From Pimelobacter simplex (lineage in GTDB: Bacteria > Actinomycetota > Actinomycetes > Propionibacteriales > Nocardioidaceae), in assembly GCF_024662235.1 (NCBI RefSeq), contig NZ_CP096276.1:4712001-4776000 (forward strand): DNA of 64,000 nt. Reading direction: 5' to 3'. Positions within the stretch are counted from its first letter, which is position 1, and the number at the start of each line of letters is the position of its first letter. The position numbers and the translations under genes are program-made. The notes beneath the pieces were generated by a model. The model saw only the letters and a program-made list of their open reading frames with translations, did not search any database and was not told the origin of the DNA. This document shows positions 19,237 to 28,529 of the stretch, in pieces.

Positions 19237-20469
19237 GTGGCGATGCCGCGGACGCCGCGCCGGTTCCCCCGCTGGGGCGACCTCGCGCCGCTCATCCGGT
19301 TCCGCCGTCCGGCCTTCGGGCGCCGCCACCGGCTCGCCCAGGCGCACACCATCGAGGAGCTGCGCGCGATGGCCCGGCGGCGTACGCCGCGCGCGGCGTT
19401 CGACTACACCGACGGCGCGGCCGACGCCGAGATCTCGCTCGAGCGCGCCCGCGCGACGTTCCGCGAGCTGACCTTCCACCCCGAGATCCTGCGCGACGTC
19501 AGCACCGTCGACACCGCGGTCGACATCCTCGGGGCGAGCAGCCGGCTGCCCTTCGGCATCGCGCCCACCGGCTTCACCCGGCTCATGCACACCGAGGGCG
19601 AGATCGCCGGTGCGGTCGCCGCCCAGCGCGCCGGGATCCCCTACACGCTCTCGACGATGGCGACGACCTCGCTCGAGGACGTCGCCGCCGCGGCGCCCGG
19701 TGCGCGCCGCTGGTTCCAGCTCTACATGTGGACCGACCGGGAGCGCTCGCTCGGGCTGGTCGACCGGGCCGCGGCGGCCGGCTACGACACGCTCGTCGTC
19801 ACGGTCGACGTACCGGTGGCGGGGGCACGGCTGCGCGACGTCCGCAACGGCATGACGATCCCGCCCACCCTGACCCCGCGCACGGTGCTCGACGCGATCC
19901 CGCGGCCGCGCTGGTGGGTCGACCTGCTCACCACGCCGCCGCTGACGTTCGCCTCGCTCAACAGCTGGTCGGGCACGATCGCCGAGCTGCTGGACGCGAT
20001 GTTCGACCCGTCGGTGTCCTTCGACGACCTCGCCTGGCTGCGGGAGCGCTGGCCCGGCAAGCTCGTGGTCAAGGGCATCCAGACCGCCGAGGACGCCCGG
20101 CGCGCCGTCGATGCCGGCGCCGACGCCGTCGTCCTGTCGAACCACGGCGGCCGCCAGCTCGACCGGGCGCCCGTCCCCCTGACGCTGCTGCCCGCGACCC
20201 GCGCCGCGCTGGGCACCGACGCCGAGATCATCCTCGACACCGGCGTCATGCACGGCCAGGACATCGCCGCCGCGCTCGCCCTCGGCGCCGACTTCGTGCT
20301 CATCGGACGGGCCTACCTCTACGGCCTGATGGCCGGCGGGCTGCCCGGCGTCGAGCGCAGCATCGAGATCCTGGAGACCCAGCTCGCCCGCACCATGCGC
20401 CTGCTCGGCGCGCGCTCGGTCGCCGAGCTCTCGCCGCGCCACGTCACCCTGCCCGGGACGGCGCGGTGA
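19237..20469 (+). CDS. lldD: FMN-dependent L-lactate dehydrogenase, LldD2-like
   Basis: 410 residues of the alpha-hydroxy-acid oxidase family. It matches what I know of Mycobacterium LldD2 almost segment by segment: the start [49 protein letters not shown], and the FMN and active-site stretch [16 protein letters not shown] with the catalytic His. It oxidises L-lactate to pyruvate and feeds electrons to the respiratory chain. GTG 19237-19239 is favoured because AAGGA lies 9 bases upstream; ATG 19243 is the alternative. Its stop overlaps the next start (GTGA). Divergence from a putative L-lactate-producing operon suggests a shared job. Confidence 0.88.
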   Translation: MAMPRTPRRFPRWGDLAPLIRFRRPAFGRRHRLAQAHTIEELRAMARRRTPRAAFDYTDGAADAEISLERARATFRELTFHPEILRDVSTVDTAVDILGASSRLPFGIAPTGFTRLMHTEGEIAGAVAAQRAGIPYTLSTMATTSLEDVAAAAPGARRWFQLYMWTDRERSLGLVDRAAAAGYDTLVVTVDVPVAGARLRDVRNGMTIPPTLTPRTVLDAIPRPRWWVDLLTTPPLTFASLNSWSGTIAELLDAMFDPSVSFDDLAWLRERWPGKLVVKGIQTAEDARRAVDAGADAVVLSNHGGRQLDRAPVPLTLLPATRAALGTDAEIILDTGVMHGQDIAAALALGADFVLIGRAYLYGLMAGGLPGVERSIEILETQLARTMRLLGARSVAELSPRHVTLPGTAR

Positions 20470-21998
20470 CCACTTCGCCGACCACCTCGCTGACCGCCGC
20501 CTGGCGCGCGCGGGTGCTCGCGGCACCGGAGCGGGTGGCGCTCAGCCACCGCGGCCGGCGCTGGAGCGCCGCCGAGCTGGACGCCGACGCCACCGCGCTC
20601 GCCGCCGACCTCGCCGCGCGCGGGGTCGGCGCCGGCGACCGGGTCGCGCTGCACCTGCAGAACGTCCCGGCCTTCCCCCTCGCGCTGCTCGCGCTGTGGC
20701 GACTCGGCGCGGTCGGCGTCCTGGCCAACCCGATGTACCGCGACCGCGAGCTGCACCACCTGCTCGACGACTCCGGCGCGGTCGGCGTGATCACCTCCGC
20801 GGCGGACGTCGAGGTGCTGCGTCCCGCCGCCGAGGGCACCGCCGTCGGCTGGTGGCTCGGCGTCGCGGACGACGACCCGACGCTCGCCGATGTCGTCGCG
20901 GCGCACGCCGGGGCGGGCGTCGTCGTACCGGAGGCGGAGGTGGGACCCGGCGATATCGCGATGCTGACCTACACCTCGGGCACGACCGGGCCGCCCAAGG
21001 GCGCGATGAACACGCACGCCAACGTGCTCGCCACCGTCGAGGCCTTCGGTGCATGGATCGAGCTCACCGACGACGACGTCGTCTACGCCGCCGCCCCGCT
21101 CTTCCACATCACCGGCGCGGTCGCCTCGGGCGCCCTCGCCCTCGTCGGCGGCGCCACCCTCGCCCTGTCGGGCCGGTTCGACCCGGCAGACGCGGTGACC
21201 ACCATCGAGGCCGAGGGCGCGACGTTCACCATCGCCTCGATCACCGCCTTCCACGCCATCGAGCAGGTGGAGTGGGCCCGCCGCAGCCACTTCGCGTCGC
21301 TGCGCGCCGTCTACACCGGCGGCGCGCCCGTCCCCCAGGCCTCGCTCGACCGGTTCCGGGACCGCTTCGGGATCGCCATCCACAACGTGTACGGCATGAC
21401 CGAGACGACCTCGGCCGTCGTCGCCGTACCGCTCGGCGTCACCGCCCCGGTCGACCCGCTCTCCGGCGCCGTCGCCATCGGCCGCGCCCTGCCCGGCGTC
21501 GGCATCGAGGTGGTCACCGACGAGGACGACCCCGCCGCCCCCGGCGAACCCGGCGAGCTCGTCGTCACCGGCCCCCAGGTCGTCCCCGGCTACTGGCAGA
21601 ACCCCGAGGCCACCGCCCGCACCCTGCCCGCGGGCCGGCTGCACACCGGCGACGTCGTCGTGATCGACATCCACGGCTGGATCTACCTCGTCGACCGGCT
21701 CAAAGACCAGATCAACGTCTCCGGCTACAAGGTCTGGCCCCGCGAGGTCGAGGACGTCCTCTACGAGCACCCCGCCGTCCACGAGGCCGCCGTCGTCGGC
21801 CGCCCCGACGACTACCGCGGCGAGGCCGTCGTCGCCCACGTCGTCCTCGCCGCCGGGCGCAGCGCCACCCCTCGCGAGCTGATCGCGCACACGCGCAGCC
21901 GGCTGGCGGCGTACAAGGCGCCGCGCGAGGTGCACGTGGTCGCCGAGCTCCCGAAGACCGCCACGGGGAAGATCCGCCGCGACGACCTCCGGGGTTGA
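20466..21998 (+). CDS. AMP-forming acyl-CoA synthetase
   Basis: 510 residues of the ANL superfamily: ATP loop [15 protein letters not shown] near 167-181, VYGMTETTS adenylate motif, [34 protein letters not shown] hinge, and catalytic lysine in [10 protein letters not shown] at the C-terminus. It overlaps lldD by GTGA and so is translationally coupled to it, an unusual partner for a lactate dehydrogenase. Substrate unknown; short- or medium-chain acids are as likely as aromatic ones. Together with the ligase at 3174-4775 it brackets the rhamnoside locus with two CoA ligases. Confidence 0.9.
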   Translation: MTTSPTTSLTAAWRARVLAAPERVALSHRGRRWSAAELDADATALAADLAARGVGAGDRVALHLQNVPAFPLALLALWRLGAVGVLANPMYRDRELHHLLDDSGAVGVITSAADVEVLRPAAEGTAVGWWLGVADDDPTLADVVAAHAGAGVVVPEAEVGPGDIAMLTYTSGTTGPPKGAMNTHANVLATVEAFGAWIELTDDDVVYAAAPLFHITGAVASGALALVGGATLALSGRFDPADAVTTIEAEGATFTIASITAFHAIEQVEWARRSHFASLRAVYTGGAPVPQASLDRFRDRFGIAIHNVYGMTETTSAVVAVPLGVTAPVDPLSGAVAIGRALPGVGIEVVTDEDDPAAPGEPGELVVTGPQVVPGYWQNPEATARTLPAGRLHTGDVVVIDIHGWIYLVDRLKDQINVSGYKVWPREVEDVLYEHPAVHEAAVVGRPDDYRGEAVVAHVVLAAGRSATPRELIAHTRSRLAAYKAPREVHVVAELPKTATGKIRRDDLRG

Positions 21999-22010
21999 GC
22001 TCCAAGCCCG

Positions 22011-22140
22011 CGAAGGGGCACGGTCCGGCGGGCGAAGGAGCAAGTTCCGGCGCCCGAAGGTGCACGGCGGCGATCCCTCGACCGCCGGAACGTGTCACTT
22101 CGCCCGCCGAAACGCGCCCCTTCGCGCGCCGGAACGCCGG
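22011..22140. repeat. 22-base repeat array, direct copies followed by inverted copies
   Basis: Direct units start with CGAAGG at 22011, 22033 and 22055, that is with an exact 22-base step (the third copy is partial). Inverted units end in CTTCG at 22102 and 22124, again 22 bases apart, with a further partial copy to 22140. A consensus start is CGAAGGGGCACGTTCCGG. The array fills the 143-base gap between two convergent genes and could fold into long hairpins. Related units occur at 31714-31828 and 53043-53073. Confidence 0.8.
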
Positions 22141-22141
22141 C

Positions 22142-23311
22142 TCAGTAGGACTTGGGGAGGCCCAGGGAGTGCATGGCGACGAAGTTGAGGATCATCTCCC
22201 GGCTCACCGGCGCGATCCGGCCCAGGCGGGCGGCGACGAGCATGTTGCCGAGGCCGTACTCCTGGGTCAGGCCGTTGCCGCCGTGGGTGTGGACGGCGAC
22301 GTCGGTGGCGTTGCAGGCGACCTCGCCACCGGCGTACTTGGCCATGTTGGCGTACTCGCCGGCCGTGAAGTCGTCACCGGCGTCGTAGAGCGCGGCGGCC
22401 TTCTGCCAGAGCAGGCGGGCCTGCTCGAGCTCGATCTTCACCTTGGCCAGGGGGTGCGCGATGCCCTGGTGGGCGCCGATGGGCTGGTCCTTCCAGACCG
22501 AGCGCTCCTTGGCGTAGGTGACGGCCTTCTCCAGCGCGTAGCGCGCGATGCCGCACGAGAAGGCGCCGCCCATGATGCGCTCGGGGTTGAGGCCGGCGAA
22601 GAGCTGCCAGAGGCCGCCGTCCTCGTCGCCGACGAGGGCGTCGGCGGGGACCCGGACGTTGTCGAGGAACAGCGTGAACTGCTTCTCCGGGGCCTGCCAG
22701 GACATGGGGATGGGCTGCTTGGTGAACCCCTCCGCGTCCGTCGGTACGACGAACAGCGCGGGCTTGAGCTTGCCCGTCTTGGCGTCCTCGGTGCGGGACA
22801 CGATGAGCACCGACTGCGCCTCGTCGACGCCGGAGATGAACGTCTTCTGCCCGTTGAGCACCCACTGGTCGCCGTCGCGCGTGGCGGTCGTGGTGATCTG
22901 GTGGGAGTTGGAGCCGGCGTCGGCCTCGGTGATGCCGAAGGCCATCAGGTGCGTGCCGTCGGCGATCGCGGGGAGCCAGCGCTGCTTCTGCTCCTCGGTG
23001 CCGCAACGGGTGATGATCGAGCCGCAGATGGCGGGCGAGACGACCATCATCAGCAGGGGGGCGCCGGCCGCGGCCGACTCCTCCAGGACGGCGGCCAGGT
23101 CGGCCATGCCGCCGCCACCGCCGCCGTACTCCTCGGGGATGTTGACGCCGAGGAAGCCGTTGCGGCCCATCTCGAGCCACATCTCGGTCATCTTGCCGCC
23201 CTCGCGGGCCTGCTTCTCGACGTACTCGCGGCCGTACTTGCTGGCGAGCTTCTTGACCGACTCGCGCAGCGCCACGCGCTCCTCGGGCTCGGTGAACATC
23301 GTCTGGGTCAT
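22142..23311 (-). CDS. acyl-CoA dehydrogenase (FadE12-like)
   Basis: 389 residues with the usual three-domain ACAD architecture: N-terminal helices (GFLGVNIPEEYGGGGGGMADLAAV), a middle beta domain with FGITEADAGSNS and WVLNGQKTFISG (FAD and substrate contacts), and a C-terminal helical domain with THGGNGLTQEYGLG. It introduces the alpha-beta double bond into an acyl-CoA, passing electrons to ETF. It overlaps the carboxylase alpha subunit by ATGA and is the last gene of the operon, the same place as fadE12 next to accA2 in Mycobacterium. Confidence 0.9.
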   Translation of the reverse strand: MTQTMFTEPEERVALRESVKKLASKYGREYVEKQAREGGKMTEMWLEMGRNGFLGVNIPEEYGGGGGGMADLAAVLEESAAAGAPLLMMVVSPAICGSIITRCGTEEQKQRWLPAIADGTHLMAFGITEADAGSNSHQITTTATRDGDQWVLNGQKTFISGVDEAQSVLIVSRTEDAKTGKLKPALFVVPTDAEGFTKQPIPMSWQAPEKQFTLFLDNVRVPADALVGDEDGGLWQLFAGLNPERIMGGAFSCGIARYALEKAVTYAKERSVWKDQPIGAHQGIAHPLAKVKIELEQARLLWQKAAALYDAGDDFTAGEYANMAKYAGGEVACNATDVAVHTHGGNGLTQEYGLGNMLVAARLGRIAPVSREMILNFVAMHSLGLPKSY

Positions 23312-25290
23312 GCGTCCTGTCCTTCGGAGTCGGTCTCGGTGGCTTCGACGACGGCGAGCACGGCGCCCGCCTCGACCTGCTGTCCGGCGGACGCCGACAG
23401 CTCGGTGACGGTGCCCGCGTAGGGCGCCGCGATGGTGTGCTGCATCTTCATGGCCTCCATCACGAGGATGGGCTGGCCCTCGGCGACGACGTCCCCGACC
23501 GCGGCCCGTACGGCGATCACGCTGCCCGGCATCGGCGCGAGCATCGATCCGGCCGCGACCTGGGTGGACGGGTCGACGAAGCGGGGCTTGCGGCGCAGCG
23601 CGACGTGGCCGAGCGAGGACTCGACGTCGACCCGGTCGCCGCTGGTGAACACCCGGAAGGTGCGGGCGACCCCGTCGACCTCGATCTCGACGACGTCCGG
23701 CCCCGCCGCCGTGACCACCACGCACTCGAGGTCGGCGGAGCGGAACGAGCGGCCGCCGTACCAGTGGACGGGGAGCTCGTCCTCGCCGTGCAGGAACGTG
23801 GTGACCTGCGGACCGGCGACGACATTGCGCCACCCGGACGGGATCCGGCTCTGGACGGGCCGGGCGAGGCGGGCGGCCTCGGCCAGCGCGACCGTCGCGG
23901 CGAACGCCGAGAGCTGCGCGGTCCCCTCACCGCCCGGGGACGCCGCGAGCGCGGCCAGGTCGGCGGTGTCGAGCCACGTCGTGTGCATCGCGCCGCTGGT
24001 GAAGACCGGGTCGCGGAGCAGGTTGACGAGCAGGTCGCGGTTGGTGACCAGGCCGTGCAGCTCCGCCTTGGCCAGGACGCCGGCGAGCTGGCGCAGGGCC
24101 TGCTCGCGGGTCGGCGCGTGCACGATCACCTTGGCGATCATCGCGTCGTAGAAGGTGCCGATCTCGTCGCCCGAGCCGACACCCGAGTCGAGCCGCAGGC
24201 CGTGGGCGGCCGGCCCCTCGAAGGTGCTGACCACGCCGGGGATCTCGAACCGCAGGATCCGGCCGCTCTGGGGCTGGTAGTCGTGCGCCGGGTCCTCGGC
24301 GTACAGCCGGACCTCGACGGCGTGCCCGTGGGGCTCCCCCACGGCGACGGCGGGCGAGTGCCCCTCGGCGACCGCGATCTGGAGCGCGACCAGGTCGACG
24401 CCGTAGATCGCCTCGGTGACGGGGTGCTCCACCTGGAGGCGGGTGTTCATCTCCAGGAAGTAGAAGCGGTCCTTGGCCGGGTCGTAGAGGAACTCGACCG
24501 TCCCGGCGCCGCGGTAGTCGATCGCCTCGGCGGCCGCCTGGGCCGCCTCGTGCAGGGCGGTACGGGTCGCGGACGGCAGGCCGGGGGCGGGCGCCTCCTC
24601 GATGACCTTCTGGTGGCGGCGCTGCACCGAGCAGTCGCGCTCACCGAAGACGATCGTTCCGTCGGCGGTGCCGAGCACCTGGACCTCGATGTGGCGCCCG
24701 TTCTCGACGTACGGCTCGACGAAGACGGTGCCGTCGCCGAACGCCGACTCCGCCTCCGACTGGGCCGTCTCGATCTCACCGGCGAGGGCGTCGAGCGCGC
24801 GGACGATCCGCATGCCGCGGCCACCGCCGCCCGCGCTCGCCTTGACCAGGAGCGGCAGGTCGTCGGCCGTCGCGCTATCGGCGGTGAAGTTGCCGAGCAC
24901 CGGGACGCCGGCCGCCTCCATGAGCTTCTTGGACTCGATCTTCGAGCCCATCCGCTCGATCGACGACGGGTCCGGGCCGACCCAGGTCAGTCCGGCCTCG
25001 GCGACCTGACGGGCGAAGGCGGCGTTCTCGGACAGGAAGCCGTAGCCAGGGTGGATCGCGTCGGCGCCGGCCTTGAGCGCGGCGGCGATGACGAGGTCCC
25101 CGCGCAGGTAGGTCTCGGCGGGCGTGTTCCCCGGCAGCCGTACGGCGGCGTCCGCGTCGCGCACGAACGGCATCCCCGCGTCGGCGTCCGAGTGCACGGC
25201 CACGGTCTCGATGCCGAGGTCGCGACAGGTGCGGAAGACCCGGCGGGCGATCTCGCCGCGGTTGGCGACGAGCAGTCTGGTGATGGTCAC
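23308..25290 (-). CDS. acyl-CoA carboxylase alpha subunit (biotin carboxylase plus biotin carrier)
   Basis: 660 residues, GTG start. The biotin carboxylase part (about 1-450) opens with LLVANRGEIARRVFRTCRDLG and carries the ATP-grasp loop KASAGGGGRGMRIV and the catalytic EMNTRLQVEHPVTE. A BT linker domain follows. The C-terminal carrier domain presents biotinyl lysine K615 in EAMKMQH. It carboxylates biotin with ATP and bicarbonate for transfer by the beta subunit encoded just upstream (gap 10 bases). It resembles AccA2 of Mycobacterium; substrate could be 3-methylcrotonyl-CoA or a longer branched enoyl-CoA. Confidence 0.93.
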   Translation of the reverse strand: MTITRLLVANRGEIARRVFRTCRDLGIETVAVHSDADAGMPFVRDADAAVRLPGNTPAETYLRGDLVIAAALKAGADAIHPGYGFLSENAAFARQVAEAGLTWVGPDPSSIERMGSKIESKKLMEAAGVPVLGNFTADSATADDLPLLVKASAGGGGRGMRIVRALDALAGEIETAQSEAESAFGDGTVFVEPYVENGRHIEVQVLGTADGTIVFGERDCSVQRRHQKVIEEAPAPGLPSATRTALHEAAQAAAEAIDYRGAGTVEFLYDPAKDRFYFLEMNTRLQVEHPVTEAIYGVDLVALQIAVAEGHSPAVAVGEPHGHAVEVRLYAEDPAHDYQPQSGRILRFEIPGVVSTFEGPAAHGLRLDSGVGSGDEIGTFYDAMIAKVIVHAPTREQALRQLAGVLAKAELHGLVTNRDLLVNLLRDPVFTSGAMHTTWLDTADLAALAASPGGEGTAQLSAFAATVALAEAARLARPVQSRIPSGWRNVVAGPQVTTFLHGEDELPVHWYGGRSFRSADLECVVVTAAGPDVVEIEVDGVARTFRVFTSGDRVDVESSLGHVALRRKPRFVDPSTQVAAGSMLAPMPGSVIAVRAAVGDVVAEGQPILVMEAMKMQHTIAAPYAGTVTELSASAGQQVEAGAVLAVVEATETDSEGQDA

Positions 25291-25300
25291 GGGAAGGCCC

Positions 25301-26911
25301 TCACATCCGGAAGACGCCGAAGTTCATGGCGCCCTCGATCGGCTGGTTGTCGATGACGGACAGGCAGATGCCCAGCACCGTCCGGGTGTCGCGCGGGTCG
25401 ATCACGCCGTCGTCGTAGACCATCCCGGACAGCACGTACGGCAGCGACTGCTCCTCGATCTGCTCCTCGACCATCTGCTTGATGGCGACGAAGCCCTCGG
25501 CGTCGAAGGGCTGGCCCTTCTTCTCCGCCGACTCGCGCGCGACGATCTCGAGCACGCCGGCGAGCTGGGCGGGGCCCATCACCGACGACTTGGCCGAGGG
25601 CCACGTGAAGAGGAAGCGCGGGTCGTAGGCGCGCCCGTTCATGCCGTAGTTGCCGGCACCGTAGGACGCGCCCATGATCACCGTCAGGTGCGGGACCTTG
25701 GAGTTGGAGACCGCGTTGATCATCATCGCGCCGTGCTTGATGATGCCGCCCTGCTCGTACTCCGCGCCGACCATGTAGCCGGTGGTGTTGTGCAGGAAGA
25801 GCAGCGGCGTGTCCTTCTGGTTGGCGAGCTGGATGAACTGAGCGGCCTTCTGGGCCTCCTCGCTCATCAGGACGCCGCGCGCGTTGGCGAGGATGCCGAT
25901 CGGGTGGCCGTGGAGCTTGGCCCAGCCGACGCAGAGCGCCGAGCCGTAGAGCGGCTTGAACTCGTCGAAGGCGACCTCGTTGGCCGGCCCCGTCCCGTCG
26001 ACGATCCGGAGGATCGCCTCGCGCGGGTCGAACGGCTCCTTGAGATCGGTGGGGATCAGGTCGAGGAGGTCCTCGGGGTCGAGGTCGGGCTCGGCGAACG
26101 CCTCGGTCGGTACGTCGCCCTGCTTGCGCCAGTTGAGCCGGGCCACGGCGCGCCGCGCGAGCCGGATCGCGTCGTGCTCGTCGACCGCCAGGGCGTCGGA
26201 CAGACCGGAGACCCGCGAGTGCATCTCGGCGCCGCCGAGTGTCTCGTCGTCGGACTCCTCGCCGGTCGCCATCTTGACCAGCGGCGGGCCGGCCAGGAAC
26301 ACCTTGGCCTGCTCCTTGACCATGATCACGTAGTCGCTCATGCCGGGGACGTAGGCGCCGCCCGCGGTGGAGTTGCCGAAGACCACCGAGATGGTGGGCT
26401 GCTTGCGGGCGCTGGACCGGGTGAGGTCGCGGAAGCCGCGACCGCCGGGGATGAAGATCTCCTTCTGGGTGGGCAGATCCGCGCCGCCCGACTCGGTGAG
26501 GTTGATCGTGGGGAGGAAGTTCTTCTCGGCGATCTCGGCCGCCCGGAAGGACTTCTTCAGCGACCACGGGTTGAGCGCGCCGCCCTTGACCGTCGGGTCG
26601 TTGGCGACGATCAGGCACTCGACACCCTCGACCACGCCGATGCCGGTCACCAGGGAGGCGCCGACGGCGAAGTCGCTGCCCCAACCGGCCAGGGGCATCA
26701 GCTCGAGGAAGGCCGAGCCCTCGTCGACGAGCAGGTCGATCCGCTCGCGGGCGGTGAGCTTGCCGCGGTCCTTGTGGCGGGCGATGTACTTGCCGCCGGC
26801 CTCGACCGCCTTGGCCTGCTCGGCGTGCAGGTCGGCGAGCTTGGCCTCCATGGCCGTACGCCGGTCCTGCTCGGGCGCCTGCTCCGGCGCCTCGGTCTCC
26901 GTCGTCGTCAT
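25301..26911 (-). CDS. acyl-CoA carboxylase beta subunit (carboxyltransferase)
   Basis: 536 residues. Both carboxyltransferase halves are present. The N half has LVEEGSAFLEL-like entry (LLVDEGSAFLELM), VKGGALNPWSLKK and FGNSTAGGAYVPGMSDY; the C half has GILANARGVL, FLHNTTGYMVGAEYEQGGIIKHGAMM and GASYGAGNYGMNGRAYDPRF. The sequence belongs to the methylcrotonyl/geranyl-CoA type rather than propionyl-CoA type, judged by the FLHNTTGYMVG and NYGMNGRAY segments. ATG 26909-26911 begins MTTTETEAPEQ and overlaps the SRPBCC stop by ATGA. Confidence 0.92.
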   Translation of the reverse strand: MTTTETEAPEQAPEQDRRTAMEAKLADLHAEQAKAVEAGGKYIARHKDRGKLTARERIDLLVDEGSAFLELMPLAGWGSDFAVGASLVTGIGVVEGVECLIVANDPTVKGGALNPWSLKKSFRAAEIAEKNFLPTINLTESGGADLPTQKEIFIPGGRGFRDLTRSSARKQPTISVVFGNSTAGGAYVPGMSDYVIMVKEQAKVFLAGPPLVKMATGEESDDETLGGAEMHSRVSGLSDALAVDEHDAIRLARRAVARLNWRKQGDVPTEAFAEPDLDPEDLLDLIPTDLKEPFDPREAILRIVDGTGPANEVAFDEFKPLYGSALCVGWAKLHGHPIGILANARGVLMSEEAQKAAQFIQLANQKDTPLLFLHNTTGYMVGAEYEQGGIIKHGAMMINAVSNSKVPHLTVIMGASYGAGNYGMNGRAYDPRFLFTWPSAKSSVMGPAQLAGVLEIVARESAEKKGQPFDAEGFVAIKQMVEEQIEEQSLPYVLSGMVYDDGVIDPRDTRTVLGICLSVIDNQPIEGAMNFGVFRM

Positions 26912-27378
26912 GACTCCACCACCGCCTTCATCCTCTCCAAGGTCGTGCGCATCCCGCGCTCGTTGGTCTTGCCGCGAAGCCGCCCCAGGACGAGCCAGTA
27001 GCCGCGCATGAACCAGGCCGGCGTGAGCCGGAAGTACTCGGTGACGCTGGTGCCGCCGTTCTCGGCCTGCATCCGGTAGCCCCACGTGTTGAGGGCGTTG
27101 CCGTCGAGGCCGACGGCGAACTCGAACACCTCGTTCTGGTCGGCCTTGGTCACCGTGCACGGAGTCCAGTACGTCGGCCCGACGCCGTTGCGCTTGACGT
27201 GCCCGCGGAAGCGCGCGCCCGCCACGGGCCCGGTGGCGCCGTGGGTCCACTCGGCCTCGAACGTCTCGGGCGAGAACTCGCCGATCCGGGTGACATCGCT
27301 GACCAGCGCCCAGACGTCCTCGACGGGCGCCTTCATGTGCACCGTCACCTCGCCGCCCAGCGGCTTCAGCACGCCCAT
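26908..27378 (-). CDS. SRPBCC (START-like) ligand-binding protein
   Basis: 156 residues. The fold is recognisable from VTVHMKAPVEDVWALVSDVTRIGEFSPET at the N-terminus and from the long C-terminal helix (RGMRTTLERMKAVVES). SRPBCC proteins bind hydrophobic ligands in a deep cavity, some with enzymatic activity. Embedded in an acyl-CoA breakdown operon it may bind or process a hydrophobic intermediate; this is inference. Its ATG shares one base with the stop of the upstream acyl-CoA dehydrogenase (TGATG), so it is translationally coupled. A longer in-frame opening to 27537 lies over the dehydrogenase and is rejected. Confidence 0.85.
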   Translation of the reverse strand: MGVLKPLGGEVTVHMKAPVEDVWALVSDVTRIGEFSPETFEAEWTHGATGPVAGARFRGHVKRNGVGPTYWTPCTVTKADQNEVFEFAVGLDGNALNTWGYRMQAENGGTSVTEYFRLTPAWFMRGYWLVLGRLRGKTNERGMRTTLERMKAVVES

Positions 27379-28529
27379 CAGGCGTAGCCCAGCAGCTTGG
27401 CGGCCAGGTCGGTGAGGACCTCGGTCGCACCGCCGCCGATCGGGAGCAGCCGGACGTCGCGGTAGTGCCGCTCGACCTCGGACTCGCGCATGTAGCCCAT
27501 TCCTCCGTGCAATTGGACCGCCTGGTCGGCCACCCACACCGCGGTGTCGACGGCGGTCTGCTTGGCCAGGCAGGCCTCGGCGATGACGTTCTCACCGGCG
27601 ACGTAGCGCTGGGCGACCTCGAGCGTGTAGCCCCGCGCGATCGCGACCTGGCGGTGCATCTCGACGAGCTTGGCCCGCACCACCTGGTTCTTGACCAGCG
27701 GCTTGCCGAAGGTCTCGCGGTCCTTGCAGTACTGGACGCTCAGGTTGAGGCAGCGCAGCGCATGGCCGTAGCCCATCAGCGCGAGGAAGATCCGCTCGGT
27801 GACGAAGTTCTCGGCGATGTAGTAGAAACCGTGGTTCTCCTGGCCGACCAGGTTGCCGACCGGGACACGCACGTCGACGTACGACAGCTCGCCGGTGTCG
27901 GAGGCGAGCCAGCCCATCTTGTCGAGCTTGCGCGAGACGGTGAAGCCCGGCGTCCCCTTGGGCACGACGATCATCGAGATGCCGTGGGCGCCGGCCTCCC
28001 CCGTACGGACCGCCGTGGTGACGAAGTCGCCGCGGACGCTGGAGGTGATGAACGTCTTGGCGCCGTTGATCACCCAGTGGTCGCCGTCGCGAACGGCGCG
28101 GGTGGTGATGCCGGCGACGTCGGAGCCGGTGCCCGGCTCGGTGACCGCCATCGAGCCGATCAGGTCGCCGGCGAGCGTCGGGCGGACCCACGCGTCGACC
28201 AGCTCGGGGCTGCCGTTCTGGATGATGTGGGGGATCGCGATGCCGTGGGTGAACGCCGAGGCCATCGCCCCGCCGGACCAGCCGGCCTCCATGAAGCCCT
28301 CCTGGGCGGCGCAGATGTCCATCAGGTCGCCGCCGTCGCCGCCGACCTCCTCGCTCACGCCGACGCCGAGCAGGCCCGCGTGGGCGAGCTTCTTCTGCAG
28401 CTCGCGGGGCAGCTCGCCGTCCTTCTCCCACTGGTCGAGGTGGGGCGTCACCTCGCGCTGGGTGAACGCGATGGCGGACTGCTTGAGGGCGCGCTGCTCC
28501 TCGGTCCAGCCGTGGTCGAAGGTCGTCAT
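27378..28529 (-). CDS. acyl-CoA dehydrogenase (FadE13-like)
   Basis: 383 residues. ACAD motifs: MAVTEPGTGSDVAGITT, HWVINGAKTFITS, MGYGHALRCLNLSVQYCKDRETFGKPL, QLHGGMGYMRESEVERHYRDVRLLPIGGGATEV. The last stretch is typical of isovaleryl/citronellyl-CoA-type dehydrogenases. It probably creates the alpha,beta-unsaturated substrate that the carboxylase then uses. The start ATG 28527-28529 has GGAGGA upstream and overlaps the AtuA-like stop. In Mycobacterium the equivalent gene lies in the same place next to accD2. Confidence 0.9.
   Translation of the reverse strand: MTTFDHGWTEEQRALKQSAIAFTQREVTPHLDQWEKDGELPRELQKKLAHAGLLGVGVSEEVGGDGGDLMDICAAQEGFMEAGWSGGAMASAFTHGIAIPHIIQNGSPELVDAWVRPTLAGDLIGSMAVTEPGTGSDVAGITTRAVRDGDHWVINGAKTFITSSVRGDFVTTAVRTGEAGAHGISMIVVPKGTPGFTVSRKLDKMGWLASDTGELSYVDVRVPVGNLVGQENHGFYYIAENFVTERIFLALMGYGHALRCLNLSVQYCKDRETFGKPLVKNQVVRAKLVEMHRQVAIARGYTLEVAQRYVAGENVIAEACLAKQTAVDTAVWVADQAVQLHGGMGYMRESEVERHYRDVRLLPIGGGATEVLTDLAAKLLGYA

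Noticed and set aside
22011..22140. CRISPR array
   Set aside because: Units are directly adjacent with no spacers, half are inverted, and no cas genes are present.
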